From the NCBI GenBank assembly GCA_900450595.1, contig UGGS01000002.1:434001-498000 (forward strand): a DNA stretch of 64,000 nucleotides, read 5' to 3'. A program made the position numbers and the translations under genes. The notes beneath the pieces are model-generated. The model searched no databases and was not told where the DNA came from. It saw nothing but the letters and a program-made list of their open reading frames with translations. This stretch comes from [Flavobacterium] thermophilum (GTDB lineage Bacteria > Bacillota > Bacilli > Bacillales > Anoxybacillaceae). This document shows, piece after piece, positions 18,617-29,519 of this stretch. Every line of letters begins with the position of its first letter. Within the stretch, counting starts at the first letter, position 1.

Positions 18617-18728
18617 TTATTGTAATTAGTTAGTTTTAGAAAAGGGGGAAATAAATGTTTAAAATCGACCATTAACCAAATGATACTAAAATTTGATGTT
18701 AGCCTAATGTAATCAACGGTGATAAAAT

Positions 18729-18889
18729 GGTTCTTACGTTCTTTTGGTGATAGCTCAAAAAATGTGCGTAATAGAGTAAATAACTAATGGCGTTTTCGAC
18801 GATTTAGTTTCGGATAATAAGTAAGAGACGAATGATAATTCAATAATTTTAAATGTAATTCGATGTTTCACCAAAGATGCGTAAGAACC
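18729..18889. repeat. MITE-like repeat left of the IS21 element
   Basis: It begins GGTTCTTACG..CTTTTGGTGA and ends with the near-inverse CACCAAAG..CGTAAGAACC, spacing about 160 bp, non-coding. The same 22-bp end recurs at 21271-21292 right of the IS21. Confidence 0.6.
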
Positions 18890-18978
18890 GATAAAATCCC
18901 CAATAACAGCGGTTTAAAATTCCCCAAAAATAACAGATAATCGTTTCAAAACAACATCTTAGATGGAGTGGAGAAACG

Positions 18979-20234
18979 ATGCTGAAGATAGGGGAGTTTT
19001 TTATGATTCGAGAGTTATATCAGAAAGGCTGGACTCAAACAGCGATTGCCAAAGAAACAGGATTTGATCGGAAAACCATTCGGAAGTATCTAAAGGGAGA
19101 CAAGCTTCCAGAACGTAAAGCCAATGGGAAACAGAAAGCAAGTAAGCTAGATCCTTATAAAAACTATCTACTTCAACGAATACAAGAAGGTACAACGAAT
19201 TGTGTTGTTCTCTTTGAGGAGATTCAAGCGATGGGATACACCGGCAAGATGACGATATTAAGAGATTTTGTTCGACCGTATCGAGAACAGCCAAAGAAAC
19301 AAGCCACCTTGCGGTATGAAACACCACCGGGCAAACAAGCTCAAATGGACTGGGCCTATGTGGGAAAGTATTTGGTGGATGGTCAATATCAAGATATTTA
19401 TGCTTTCGTTATGGTACTAGGTTATTCTCGGATGAAATATGTGGAGTTTACGACCAATATGAATGTAGAAACATTAATGAAATGTCATATGAACGCATTT
19501 GCTTACTTAACGGCATTCCCGAACAGATACTCTATGACAATATGAAAACCGTTGTCCTGAAACATAGTCCAATCGAAATTCGATTTAACCGGACGTTCGA
19601 GGATTTTCTAGCGTATTACGGTATTGTTCCAAAAGCATGTCGGCCGAAACGTACACAAACAAAGGGAAAAGTAGAAATAGTGGTAAAGTATTTGAAAGAT
19701 AATTTCTTCAGCGAAAACATGAACCTACTCTCTATGCATTAAATGAAGACGTTCGTACGTGGCTGGATCAAGTCGCCAATCAAAAGCCGAATCAAACGAC
19801 GAATGAACCACCAATTCAACGTTTGAACAGTAACAGAAGTTCCTTCAAGCATGGGGAATCAAACCATTATTCCCCACATATCGCTGGGGAGACACGAGAG
19901 TAAGTCGAGATTGTTTTGTTTCATACAGAGGGAAAAAATTCCGTTCCGTATCCTATGCAGGACAGGTTGTAAAAGTGAAAGAAACTCTTGACCATCATAT
20001 CGAGATTTATGATGAACATGAGTGTATTGCCAAACATCCGATTTTGACAGGAAAAGCAACTGCCCATATTAAAATGGAACATTATGAGGGCTTACATACA
20101 AAAGAAAAAGGACAGAGAATAAAAGACGTCCAAGGTTTGGCGACCAACGATCTTTATTCTCCTGCCCCATCTCCTAAAGTAGAACAACGCCCTCTCGCTG
20201 CTTACGCAGCATTAGAAGAAGGTGAGACTGTATG
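18979..20234 (+). pseudogene. istA: IstA-type transposase, frameshifted
   Basis: It opens with a helix-turn-helix (YQKGWTQTAIAKETGFDRKTIRKYL), then KQAQMDWAYVGKYL (Asp1 region). The frame shifts near 19500 into LNGIPEQILYDNMKTVVLK (Asp2) and KRTQTKGKVEIVVKYLKDN (KGKVE, Glu3). A further shift follows near 19740, and a last piece is DEHECIAKHPILTGK. At least two frameshifts, so inactive. Confidence 0.85.
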
Positions 20235-20951
20235 ATGAACAAGCTGTTAATCGAACGCTTAAAAAAGCTTGGTTGGCACCACACAGCCCACCAACTAGAT
20301 AGTTATTAGAAGACGCTTCTAGAGATAATGTATCATATTCTGCATTTTAAACCACTATTGTTTACAAGAAATCGAATATCAAGAGTCCCAGCAACTAGCC
20401 AAACGAATGAAAAGAGCGAAATTGCCTTATATCAAACGATCCATGACTTTGACTTTTCCTTTTAACCAAGCATCAGTGAAAGGAGAGTGAAAGAAACACT
20501 TACCTGTCGATTTATTGCCAATGGGGAAAATCGAATCTTACTAGGCCCTTTGGGCGTTGGGAAAACTCATTTAGCGATTTCTTTTGCGGTAGAAGCCATT
20601 ACTCAAGGATATACAGCTTTATTTTTAACGGCAGACGATTTAGTAGCCGAATGCCGAAAGGCAAACGAAAAAGGGACGCTCCAGCGATTAGTGAATCGTT
20701 CGAGTCGGCCAGATGTACTCATTATTGATGAAGTAGGTTATTTTCCTTTTGATGAGCTAACTGCCAATGTCTTTTTCAAGTCGTATCGAAACGCTATGAA
20801 CATGGCTCTATGATTCTCACATCGAATAATCTTATCTCGAATGGGGAAAAGTATTCGGCGACGATGTATTTGCAACAGCGATTTTAGATCGTTTATTACA
20901 TCATGCCATTATCTTTAACATCAAAGGCGATTCTTACCACTGTATTTGATA
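20232..20951 (+). pseudogene. istB: IstB-type AAA+ helper ATPase, broken
   Basis: It starts MMNKLLIERLKKLG overlapping the istA stop, hits stops near 20310, then resumes as LLGPLGVGKTHLAISFAVEA (Walker A), DVLIIDEVGYFPFDE (Walker B) and HHAIIFNIKGDSY near the end in another frame. It is the usual IS21 partner for target selection and is not functional. Confidence 0.83.
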
Positions 20952-21270
20952 ATTGAATTTTGAGACACTTCGAAATTGGCAAATGGTAAATCTGGGGTGT
21001 CTTGACATGGAGCCTCCAGAGGCATGATTTCACTCGAAAGGCGACACATCAAGGTGTTTCGATAGGCAACAAGCCTATCATGCCTCTCACTCCATATCAA
21101 GACGGTGTTTTTCGATGGAAATGGAGTGGCTCACGTTTTCATGAGCGAAGTGGCTCAATTTTATGTGAGCAAAAACACCGCCTACGGGAAAAGAAAAAAG
21201 CAGGGGTTTATCCTGCCCAGTTGTCTAATTAAATGGGGAATTTCATTTCGTTGAAATTGGGGAATTTTAA

Positions 21271-21391
21271 GGTTCTTACGTTCTTTTGGTGAAAAGTCGA
21301 GATAATTGAGAATGAGAAGCTAAAAAATTCTAATTTGCACACTAATTTTCTCAATTAGTTCCTCCCTATCACCAAGATTGCTAAGAGCCAA
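21271..21391. repeat. MITE-like repeat right of the IS21 element
   Basis: It starts with the same GGTTCTTACGTTCTTTTGGT as 18729 and ends with the near-inverse TCACCAAGATTGCTAAGAGC, length about 120 bp. It contains an inner palindrome (AATTGAGAA / TTCTCAATT). Non-coding. Confidence 0.55.
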
Positions 21392-21498
21392 TTTTAAATC
21401 GTTGTTGACAATCTAAAGGGTATCAGTGTTTAAATATAAAAAATTGGTGGCAATACAATGAATTTTGCCACCATTGAATACTCTTATTTATTGTTGAT

Positions 21499-21795
21499 TT
21501 AAGACTCCTCAAACCCATAATCCTTAAATTTTAATGCTCTACAATTTTCAATTATAGTTCTAATTGTTCCTTCTGGAACTCCATCCTTGATTTCAGCTTG
21601 TATTTCAAGTGTTACTTCAACATTTGCATTTTGTAATACTGTCAGATGCTGAACAATCTCTTCTGCAATTCTTCCTGCATCTCTTCCTATTCTATTACTG
21701 TCCAATTTTACGACTCCATAAAACCGACGTGGAAGGGTATTATTCGGTTTTGTCTCCTCCATCGAAGTAGCTGAAATGCCTGGATTATTATTAGA
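21499..21795 (-). pseudogene. C-terminal segment of the DUF499 protein, out of frame
   Basis: RRFYGVVKLDSNRIGRDAGR, EEIVQHLTVL, EVTLEIQAEIKDGVPEGTIR and ENCRALKF are what I know as the conserved end of DUF499 proteins. The main frame stops at TAA 21797; this segment continues one base out of phase from about 21795. Either one base was lost or gained (probably between 21797 and 21850), or the two parts are made by frameshifting. If separate, ATG 21762 lacks a good ribosome site. Confidence 0.7.
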
Positions 21796-21796
21796 T

Positions 21797-24700
21797 TTAC
21801 AAAATCCTCAACTCTTCAATAATATGTGAATGCCTACCTATTTGATTGGTTGAATTATTCAAAATTGATGCAGTTTGAGTTTGCTTTGATTTTTCAATAT
21901 ATTCCTTTGCTACATCAGGTTTAACTAAAAATCCATTATGATTTACAGAATGAACTTTATTAGAATCTCCGAAAACTAAACCTAAATATTTATCATCACT
22001 CACAGCACTTGCATATGCAAAAAATTCTTGGAAATTTAGCCCTTCTTTAATTGTCTCTAACAGCACATCAATGTTTTTTAATCTTGATAAATAAGTGTAG
22101 CTACTTAGATATTCCCATAATTGTTTGATAGAAATATATTCACTGTTTTTCCATAACCATCTATCTAATTCCATTCGAAGTAATGCAGCTGACCATTTTG
22201 TAATAAGTTGTTCCGACGATTTCATTCTCTTAGATGCTTTTATTATATGACTTTCCGTTCCACCACTAATCTGTGATACTTCCCATTCTATTTCACCTAT
22301 ATCACTGCTAATCGGAACTAAAAGCCAACAGTACGCTTCTTTCAATCGAAGCTCTACAGTTTCTTCACTCCTTTTGAGATTCTCTTTAGCTTGTCTTTGC
22401 TGATTTGCATCTAAGTTTAAACCTTCTGCATCGTCAACTACTGATTTCCAAGCAAGGAACTTCCTAACTTCTCTCTTTAGCGTATTTATTAACTCACGAT
22501 CCGGAGCCACAAACGCCAACATATTCCGATATATTCTAGGATTATTTCCTCGATTCATTAAAATTTCCAATGCCATTTCAATTGCTGAGCTAGCTTCTTT
22601 ATTCGTTCTATGTGTATATTTAGGACCTAGAACAACCAGACGCACTTGCTGTTCATCTGGTACATCCAAAGATGAGCTTGGACAATTGTGAACCGCCGCA
22701 AATTCACCTCGTTCACGAATAGATTTTAAACGACGTTCAATTTCTGATTCAACTTCAGGATCGGTAATTTGCTGGCTTCTATCTTCAACTGTTCTACGGA
22801 GATTAGGCGGTAAGTCATACCAATAACGTTGATTGCTTACATACAAATGGGCTAGCTTATCTACTAAACGACCTAATGCGTCATTAAATACTGCTACTGA
22901 CTCCCCAGGTTGAACTACTCCAAGGCGTATCCTTACATCCTCGATCCCTCTAATCCTTTGTTCTCTAACTGAAGGAGCACTCCCAAGAAAAATTGCTCTT
23001 GCTACTCTTCTTGCAGCCATAAGTTGTCCAAATCGAGGATTATCATTATCAATACGGTAAGGCAGGGACCTAGGGCCATCTACATCATTTTCCACTACTG
23101 TATTCCACCCATCAGGTAAATATCGAGTAACCTCTTCTCTCACCTTAACTGTATCAAACGGAATACTTCCAGGCATAATAAGCAGACTCGCATCCTGTCT
23201 AATCCATAAATCGTGAATTACCGTCGCCATTAAACGAAGAACTCCACGAGTCTTCTGAAATCTCTCTAATGTAGCCCAATCATTATATAATCGATCAAAA
23301 ACTTCCGGATGTATAGGATAACAGGATCTTAATCTCTCTAAATAGGCAAGTTCTTTACATTCAATAGGATAATCCTGCCCACCTTCTCTATACATTTCAC
23401 TAAATGCACGACAAACCTCTTCTTGTGCAGCAACATCTTTTACAGGCAAGAATAAACGTCTTCTAACTATTTCAAATCCTTCCTCTGCACTAACAGGTTT
23501 CCATATTGCCTCCATTCGACCAAACGTATGCTCAATAAACTCTAACGTTAACTTTCCTGCTTCACCACCTATCTCAATATCTGATTCTGGAATAGATGCA
23601 ATGACTAGACAATTTTTACTTGCACGAGCCGCTTCAGTCAATTCCTGAATAAAGCTAAGAACAGATTCAAAGCTTCCTGCCGGTAAACCAGAAACACCAT
23701 ATATTTTTCGAGCATAGGCAACGATTTCATCAATTAAAATTAGACATGGACCACATTCATTAAAAAGCTCAGTAAGCGTTTCCGAACCAGGCGAAACAGA
23801 TAATTTATCTGCTTCTCGAATAATATCATATAACTCAGGTCTTCCTGCCTGTTCAGCTAATTGAGCGGTCATCTCTCCCCATAAAGTTCTAATTGTAATT
23901 CCAGGAAAATTAGGCGGGCGTTTAATTTTTGAAGGATTTAATGCTGTTCCTACTAATACCGCAACATTGACCTCTGGGCATTTATCTACTCCCGCTTCTT
24001 GTAATATAGAGTTAATCTCTTTAATTTTCTCCAAAGCTGCGGCTTTACCTTTTTTCTTTCGTAATAAATGGTAGAGAGCTAGCATAGTGTGTGTTTTTCC
24101 GCCACCAAAGGCTGTTTTTAGTTGTACAACTGGCTCTCCGCCAATTCCCGAAACTCTCCGTATTGCTTGCACTAACAAACTACGCATACCTTCTGTAATA
24201 TATGTACGCCCAAAGAATTCAACAGGGTCTTGATATTCTATTTCTGCCGTTCCTCTTACTACTTGAGCTAAATCAGCGGCAAACTCAGCTTGTGTATATC
24301 TACCTTGAGCTACATCTGGATGTGGTTCAATTACAAACCTCCATGGTAATAACCCTTTTCTTGGTGACTGACTTAGAACATTTAGCGTTGATCCTTTTTC
24401 TTCATAAACTGAGGTAGAAGCACCTGTAGTCCCGTAACGAACCCGTCTGGCTAACTCTCGAATGGCTTCTGTATTTTCGGAATCAATTTGTTCTAAAAGT
24501 CTTGCCATAGTATCTAGTGCTCGCCACGCATCCTCGTCTGATATATCTCCTGGTCCTTTATGTGCCCATTTATTACGAGTCGCAATCAGCTCTTTAATCC
24601 AATTAAGATGATCTCGACTTAGTTTTTTCTTAAATATATTTCCCCAATGTATATCCATTAGAATTAGGCATCTTGCAGCATCTAAAGAGTCTACTAAAGT

Positions 24701-24877
24701 TGAAAAATCCCCATCATCAGGTAAATCACGCTTTTGCACGTCATGAAGTTTTTGTATAACACCTTCATACCACCAATTCGAACGATATTCCGCCTGAAGT
24801 TGTTGACATACATATGGAGCAAGGATTTCAGTCAGTAACTGAAATCCTTTAGTTACAAGTTGATAATTATCCAACAT
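21797..24877 (-). CDS. HEPN-DUF499 P-loop ATPase of a predicted defence operon
   Basis: ATG 24877 (MLDNYQLVTKGF) follows AGGAG by 8 bp; 1026 codons. The N-terminal ~140 residues resemble the Swt1-type HEPN domain with the RxxxxH motif RNKWAH. DUF499 follows: Walker A AFGGGKTHTMLALYHLL around residue 255, Walker B CLILIDEIVAYARK around 365. This is a large AAA/HerA-like ATPase known from islands where it pairs with DUF1156 methylases. The start lies 12 bp after the methylase stop, so the genes are co-transcribed. The conserved last ~95 residues are out of frame (21499-21795). Role inferred: NTP-driven part of an antiviral complex, possibly with HEPN RNase activity. Confidence 0.85.
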   Translation of the reverse strand: MLDNYQLVTKGFQLLTEILAPYVCQQLQAEYRSNWWYEGVIQKLHDVQKRDLPDDGDFSTLVDSLDAARCLILMDIHWGNIFKKKLSRDHLNWIKELIATRNKWAHKGPGDISDEDAWRALDTMARLLEQIDSENTEAIRELARRVRYGTTGASTSVYEEKGSTLNVLSQSPRKGLLPWRFVIEPHPDVAQGRYTQAEFAADLAQVVRGTAEIEYQDPVEFFGRTYITEGMRSLLVQAIRRVSGIGGEPVVQLKTAFGGGKTHTMLALYHLLRKKKGKAAALEKIKEINSILQEAGVDKCPEVNVAVLVGTALNPSKIKRPPNFPGITIRTLWGEMTAQLAEQAGRPELYDIIREADKLSVSPGSETLTELFNECGPCLILIDEIVAYARKIYGVSGLPAGSFESVLSFIQELTEAARASKNCLVIASIPESDIEIGGEAGKLTLEFIEHTFGRMEAIWKPVSAEEGFEIVRRRLFLPVKDVAAQEEVCRAFSEMYREGGQDYPIECKELAYLERLRSCYPIHPEVFDRLYNDWATLERFQKTRGVLRLMATVIHDLWIRQDASLLIMPGSIPFDTVKVREEVTRYLPDGWNTVVENDVDGPRSLPYRIDNDNPRFGQLMAARRVARAIFLGSAPSVREQRIRGIEDVRIRLGVVQPGESVAVFNDALGRLVDKLAHLYVSNQRYWYDLPPNLRRTVEDRSQQITDPEVESEIERRLKSIRERGEFAAVHNCPSSSLDVPDEQQVRLVVLGPKYTHRTNKEASSAIEMALEILMNRGNNPRIYRNMLAFVAPDRELINTLKREVRKFLAWKSVVDDAEGLNLDANQQRQAKENLKRSEETVELRLKEAYCWLLVPISSDIGEIEWEVSQISGGTESHIIKASKRMKSSEQLITKWSAALLRMELDRWLWKNSEYISIKQLWEYLSSYTYLSRLKNIDVLLETIKEGLNFQEFFAYASAVSDDKYLGLVFGDSNKVHSVNHNGFLVKPDVAKEYIEKSKQTQTASILNNSTNQIGRHSHIIEELRIL

Positions 24878-27201
24878 TTCTCTCACTCCTACTCAAACAA
24901 CTTTAGTTGTTCACTTGAATCGTTTAAAAACTCTACCATTTTTTTCTGAATTTCTGACCAAGCAATTACAAGATTGTTATAGTCATTTGCTTCATCAGTC
25001 CAACCATTCTTATCAGCAATAGTAAATAAACGATATGCTAATCCTTTAACAGCTTCAGCTAAGTCACTTCGTAGTTTACTCGCTTGTCTTGCCGCTTCAA
25101 TTTCTCCGCCTGTTTTCAAAGCTCTTACTAAAATACTAGTACAATACCATACAGACGGAATGCGTACGCTATCTAAATCCCAATTAGCATCATATTCATC
25201 ATGTTTTAATAATCTTACCTTACCTTTTTCCGCAATTAACACTTTATTTTCCAAAAGTTTGGATATTGTCGTATTTTTTGCTCGAGCTAGTACGTCTGCT
25301 TCTCCAGAATTTCCTTCCTTTGTTCCATATTGTTCGTACCATGAAACACAAAAACGACTTTCGGCATCCATATTGACTTCTGAGGAGGAAAGAAAAGAAT
25401 CTAACTCCTGATTAATAACCTGTAAGGCAGATCTAATTGTCATAGATTTTCCATCTGCCTCCAAAACCTTTTCATATTTTGAAAATATGGCCATACCAGG
25501 TCCAATCGCTGCCTGAGCAAGATCTACCGGTGCAATATTTGTCTTCTTTAGATTTTCTATAGCCTTTGGCAATTGACTTTTAAGTTCTTTAATAAATTCT
25601 CTTCTTGTTATCAACTCTTTTTCCTTTCTCTTTCTACAAACGAGAAGTATGGATGAAGCAAGTGAGTTTTTCCTAGCCTTTCTACCTGTAGGTCTTTCTG
25701 TTCTTAATGGCCAAGTATGAACAATTCTTAATCCACATTCTATTAATACCGAAAGAATGCTTTCCCATGCAGTAAACATTTCCTCGTTCTCTTTTTCTAT
25801 ATCTTTTTCTTTAAATGCATAATAAAAAGTAATAGGGTACTCATCATTAGCTTGCGATACTAGAACTTTTATAGCGTCATGTAACTTATTTTTAAAATGG
25901 TGACTAGCTAAAGTTCTATCTCCATCAAATCTATGCCATGCTGCCACAGCTTCTTCACTTTTTGGTGTCATTAGAGTGGAAAAAATATCTGGAAAATCAT
26001 TTCTTAACGAATATCTAAATATCCCATAAAAGAAGTCAGCAAAATCAGAGTAAGTGATGCTATTGTAATAAGGTGGATCTGTAGAAATTAATACGTTGTT
26101 AAATCGTTCGTCCTTACTAGCGGCATCTCTTTGATATGATGCTCCAAAATTCGCTGGTAATTGTTCTAAACATTTAGGAATCCACTCTAAAGTACTTATC
26201 CAACTACCTGTAGAATTTCCAAAAGGGTTCGCTTCCGCAAAATCCCATGCCATAGCAACACCTTGTTCAGAAAACGTTTGCTCAATTTTTTCACCTGTTG
26301 TATTCCAAATTGCAAAGGCACTTAATCGATTAGCTAGCCGACCAACACCTAGAGTAAGATAAGTAGCGACAATCTTCGCATATTCTTCGTCAGCCCCATC
26401 TTCAATGCATTTCATTTTTGCTTCTTGCACCAAACCAGCGAATGTTTCTAAAGCAATTTTTTGACGAGGAATAAACATAGAACCAATTGTATTAAAACCA
26501 TAGATTGGTGGGTTAAAATAACCTGATATCTGAGTAGCAGGAATGTCCTCTAAAAAATCAGACTGTTGAATTTCAGGAAACTGACTTGGATGCGGGTCAA
26601 TATAAACTCTTCCTCTCACACCCTCAATTACTATAGCTATCGGAATAATACCTATTCTTTTCTTTCTACCTTCTTCACGTATATAGTCCAGTGACACAGC
26701 TGTATTACAATTTATGCAACGTGCACCTCTTCGATTAACTGTTCCCTTTTTTTCAGGTGATGGTCCTTCTTTCACAATAAAGCGAACACGATTAGTATCA
26801 GGCTCAACTAATGGTTCAACATGCATTTCTTTCCCTTTTTTTACACATAAATCAAATTTACTTATTAATGGCATGTCTATTCCACATGCTGGATTCTTAC
26901 ATTTAACACTTCTACAATATAACCACGCAATAACCTTTGCTTTTCCACCTCCATATTTACTAGGAAGCATTAAATCAGGATATAAATTTCCTATTCTTTT
27001 ATAGGCTTCTTGTTTCATCCATTCCCCATAATATCGAATATCTTCAGCTAATCCTGAAGCGTTCGTCCAACTTTTACTATCCAATTGTATTCTTGATTTT
27101 GGATTTACTGGAGGTCTATTTTTGACTTTGTATGGAAATTCAATTAATGATTTAGTTAACATTACAGCTACTGGATTTAAGTCAGTTCCATAAGATTCTA
27201 A

Positions 27202-29088
27202 CTCACATTTCGCACCCTAACAAGGTCAAAACAAAGGATTTTTTATTTAGTTTTTCAGAATAACTTTTTGACCAACACGACGAGCGATGGCTATCCTTTT
27301 TTTACCATCGCTGGTCGTTCCGTATGACGTTACACGTAAATGCTCTCATCCATGCCCAATCCCTGCAGAATCCTTCGCTGATCAGGGGTAAGGGAGCGAT
27401 CCAGTGAGCGTTGGATGCGCCCATCCGGCAGCTTGAACAGGACGACGTTCACATATTGAAACAGCTGGAAAATCGCCTGTCCCGTCGGCCGGGTCAGCTT
27501 GCGGCCTCCAGGACCCTTCAACGGGTGTTCTGGAGTAATAAACTGACGCACTCGGCGCTGAAAAACGCGGTAAATCGCCAAGGCCAAGAGAAACAAATAG
27601 CCCAATACCGCAACTCGTTCTGGCTTTTTGACATAGATCTCATCCGTGAAAAAAGGGTCTTTCAAAAAAGCGAAGTTCATTTCCACCGAGATCTGCCCTT
27701 TATACAGCTTCAAGATCTCTTGGGCATCCATTTGTTGGCCCTTCCATTCCTCCGGAACGGTCGTGACGAGGACAAACCGGGACGCTTTCCGTCTTGCCTG
27801 TTCCCACGCGTTTTGGTCGAATTCGACGTCAAGGTGCAAGAAATACAGCGTCTCCACCTCGGGTTCCGCCCCTTTTTTCGGCCGTCCGCGCCGTTTTTTC
27901 GGGCGTACGATCTCTTCGACCGCGGCCTCAACCCGATGAAACCGGGGGCGAAGGGACGCCTTGAGGGACGCCAAGGCTTGTTCAGCGTCTTCCCGGCACG
28001 AGAAAGGGTGGCGCTCCCAATGGGCTTGTTCCTCGCGAAGAAGCTCCGCTTCTTTGGTTCGTTCTTTTTCGAGCGTCTTTCCTTTTCGCTGATCGAGCGC
28101 ACTCGATTCGACGACGATCAGCCGAACGGGGTGGCCTTCATAGGTGGAGGATGTTTCCCATACCCGATACGTGGCGCCGTTTCTCTCCGCCAGCGTAAAG
28201 GGTTCGCTCCACGGGATGTGAGGCGAATCGGCCTCCGCTAATGCCCGTTTCACGATCCGAAGCGACGAAGGGCCTCGGGTGATCAAAAAGGCGTTGGCCG
28301 CTTTGGTTTGCGCCAGAGTGTCTTTTGTCATCGCGGCGGAATCGGCCACGTAAATCCATTCGTCTTCCATCTTCGCTTGTTTGAGCTGTTCGTGGACACG
28401 GGACAGCACCTCCGGATTCCACGTTTTGTCAGGCAGGTTGCCGTCGTGCACATCGCCGTAAAACGGGATGCCGTCCTCGTTGCCGACCAGTCCGAAACCG
28501 ATCTGTTTTTGCCAACGATGATGGCGGTTATAGCCATGTGTGATTTGTAAGGCCTCTAACGAGGCCGATTCATACGCGCCGTAAACCGTCTTGTCCGTCG
28601 TATCGGCGTGGAAGGCTCGGAGGGAAAGGCCTTCTTTGCGATAAATATGAATCAAGCAAGTGCTGATGACGTTGTGAATGCCAGCCTCATACAGGCGATC
28701 GAGATGACGAGCCAAGGCATCGTCGTTCAACCAGGAAGGATGGAGACCGGGACGGATGAGTTTCTCTAGATCGACCTCCTGAGCCCAATGTTCCAAGTGA
28801 ACAAGGGCTTGCCGGCCGTCAAACATATTGTAGATGATGGCCTGAACGGCATCGCTGACTCGCGTTTGGCACTGCGGATCGACGGGCACGAGATGGTCAA
28901 TCAATTGAGGCAGACCCAGTTTCTTGAATAGGGCACTTATTATATTCAAATAATCATTACGATAGACCTTTTTGACTTGAACGTTCATAAGAGAAAAACT
29001 CCTTTACGTTCCTTGTGTGTCAAGGATTCATTCGACATCGGAACGAAAAAATCCTCCCGATTTTCGTCGAGAGGGTGCGAAATGTGAG
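27202..29088 (-). mobile_element. IS1634-family element
   Basis: 1887 bp with perfect inverted ends CTCACATTTCGCACCCT / AGGGTGCGAAATGTGAG. It is flanked by the 6-bp duplication TTCTAA (27196-27201 and 29089-29094). It interrupts the DUF1156 methylase at a codon boundary. Confidence 0.94.
27330..28988 (-). CDS. IS1634-family transposase
   Basis: 552 residues, uninterrupted. N-terminal DUF4277-like region (QLIDHLVPVDPQ, GRQALVHLEHW). DDE core: LRAFHADTTDKTVYG (Asp1), WIYVADSAAMTKDTL (Asp2), and LYKGQISVEMNFAFLKDPFF (Glu3). A helical insertion between Asp2 and Glu3 is rich in Arg/Lys (RPKKRRGRPKKG). ATG 28988 follows AAGGAG. The element looks active and is GC-rich relative to the host gene it disrupts. 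Confidence 0.94.
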   Translation of the reverse strand: MNVQVKKVYRNDYLNIISALFKKLGLPQLIDHLVPVDPQCQTRVSDAVQAIIYNMFDGRQALVHLEHWAQEVDLEKLIRPGLHPSWLNDDALARHLDRLYEAGIHNVISTCLIHIYRKEGLSLRAFHADTTDKTVYGAYESASLEALQITHGYNRHHRWQKQIGFGLVGNEDGIPFYGDVHDGNLPDKTWNPEVLSRVHEQLKQAKMEDEWIYVADSAAMTKDTLAQTKAANAFLITRGPSSLRIVKRALAEADSPHIPWSEPFTLAERNGATYRVWETSSTYEGHPVRLIVVESSALDQRKGKTLEKERTKEAELLREEQAHWERHPFSCREDAEQALASLKASLRPRFHRVEAAVEEIVRPKKRRGRPKKGAEPEVETLYFLHLDVEFDQNAWEQARRKASRFVLVTTVPEEWKGQQMDAQEILKLYKGQISVEMNFAFLKDPFFTDEIYVKKPERVAVLGYLFLLALAIYRVFQRRVRQFITPEHPLKGPGGRKLTRPTGQAIFQLFQYVNVVLFKLPDGRIQRSLDRSLTPDQRRILQGLGMDESIYV

Positions 29089-29519
29089 TTCTAATCCCAA
29101 TCTCTGTGCTTCTAAAGGTAATGATCCTCCACCACAAAAGGGATCAAGAAAACTTGGTAAACTTCCATTTGTACTTTTTTGAATCTCATTTTTAGCTTCT
29201 TCTAAAATTGAAATGTTATTCGAATTTTCCCATTGTATAAGTCTGTCAATTATATTGAACAATCTCTCTCTCTCAGCCATCTGTTCTTTTTCTGTTGGAA
29301 ATTTATCGGGATGACTTGATGGATCATCAACTAAAGAAGCAAATATTACAGCTCGACTAGACGCTAGTGGTTTACGTGACCACCATAAATGTATCGTAGA
29401 AGGGTGACCATGTCTTATTGATTTTTCTCTTGATGAAGCCTTATTAATAGCATCTAACGGTAAAGCAACCTCTATTAATTTCTTTTTGAATTCCAAAATA
29501 ATCACTCCTAATCTATATA

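Larger units (their letters stand above)
18892..21269 (+). mobile_element. Decayed IS21-family element
   Basis: Left end TAAAATCCCCAATAACAGCG and reverse of the right end TAAAATTCCCCAATTTCAACG are inverted repeats. A second AAATTCCCCA copy lies just inside each end, the multiple terminal repeats typical of IS21. It contains istA and istB homologues, both broken. About 2.38 kb. Confidence 0.82.
24889..29496 (-). pseudogene. DUF1156 DNA methyltransferase interrupted by IS1634
   Basis: The 5' part (29496-29095) begins at TTG 29496 with AGGAG upstream: [34 protein letters not shown] and the SAM motif [20 protein letters not shown]. The 3' part (27195-24889) continues SYGTDLNPVAVMLTKSLIE, a zinc-ribbon region (CRSVKCKNPACGIDM ... 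GARCINC), and the catalytic DPPYYNSITYSDFADFFYG. Removing 27202-29088 and one TTCTAA joins ..LGLE-SYGTDLNPV.. perfectly in frame, giving about 900 residues. It is an N6-A or N4-C type methylase, the expected self-marking subunit of this operon. The insertion makes it inactive now. Confidence 0.88.

Noticed and set aside
21002..21232. A 76-codon frame inside the right part of the IS21 element
   Set aside because: Located after the broken istB within IS DNA; no ribosome site, likely non-coding IS sequence.
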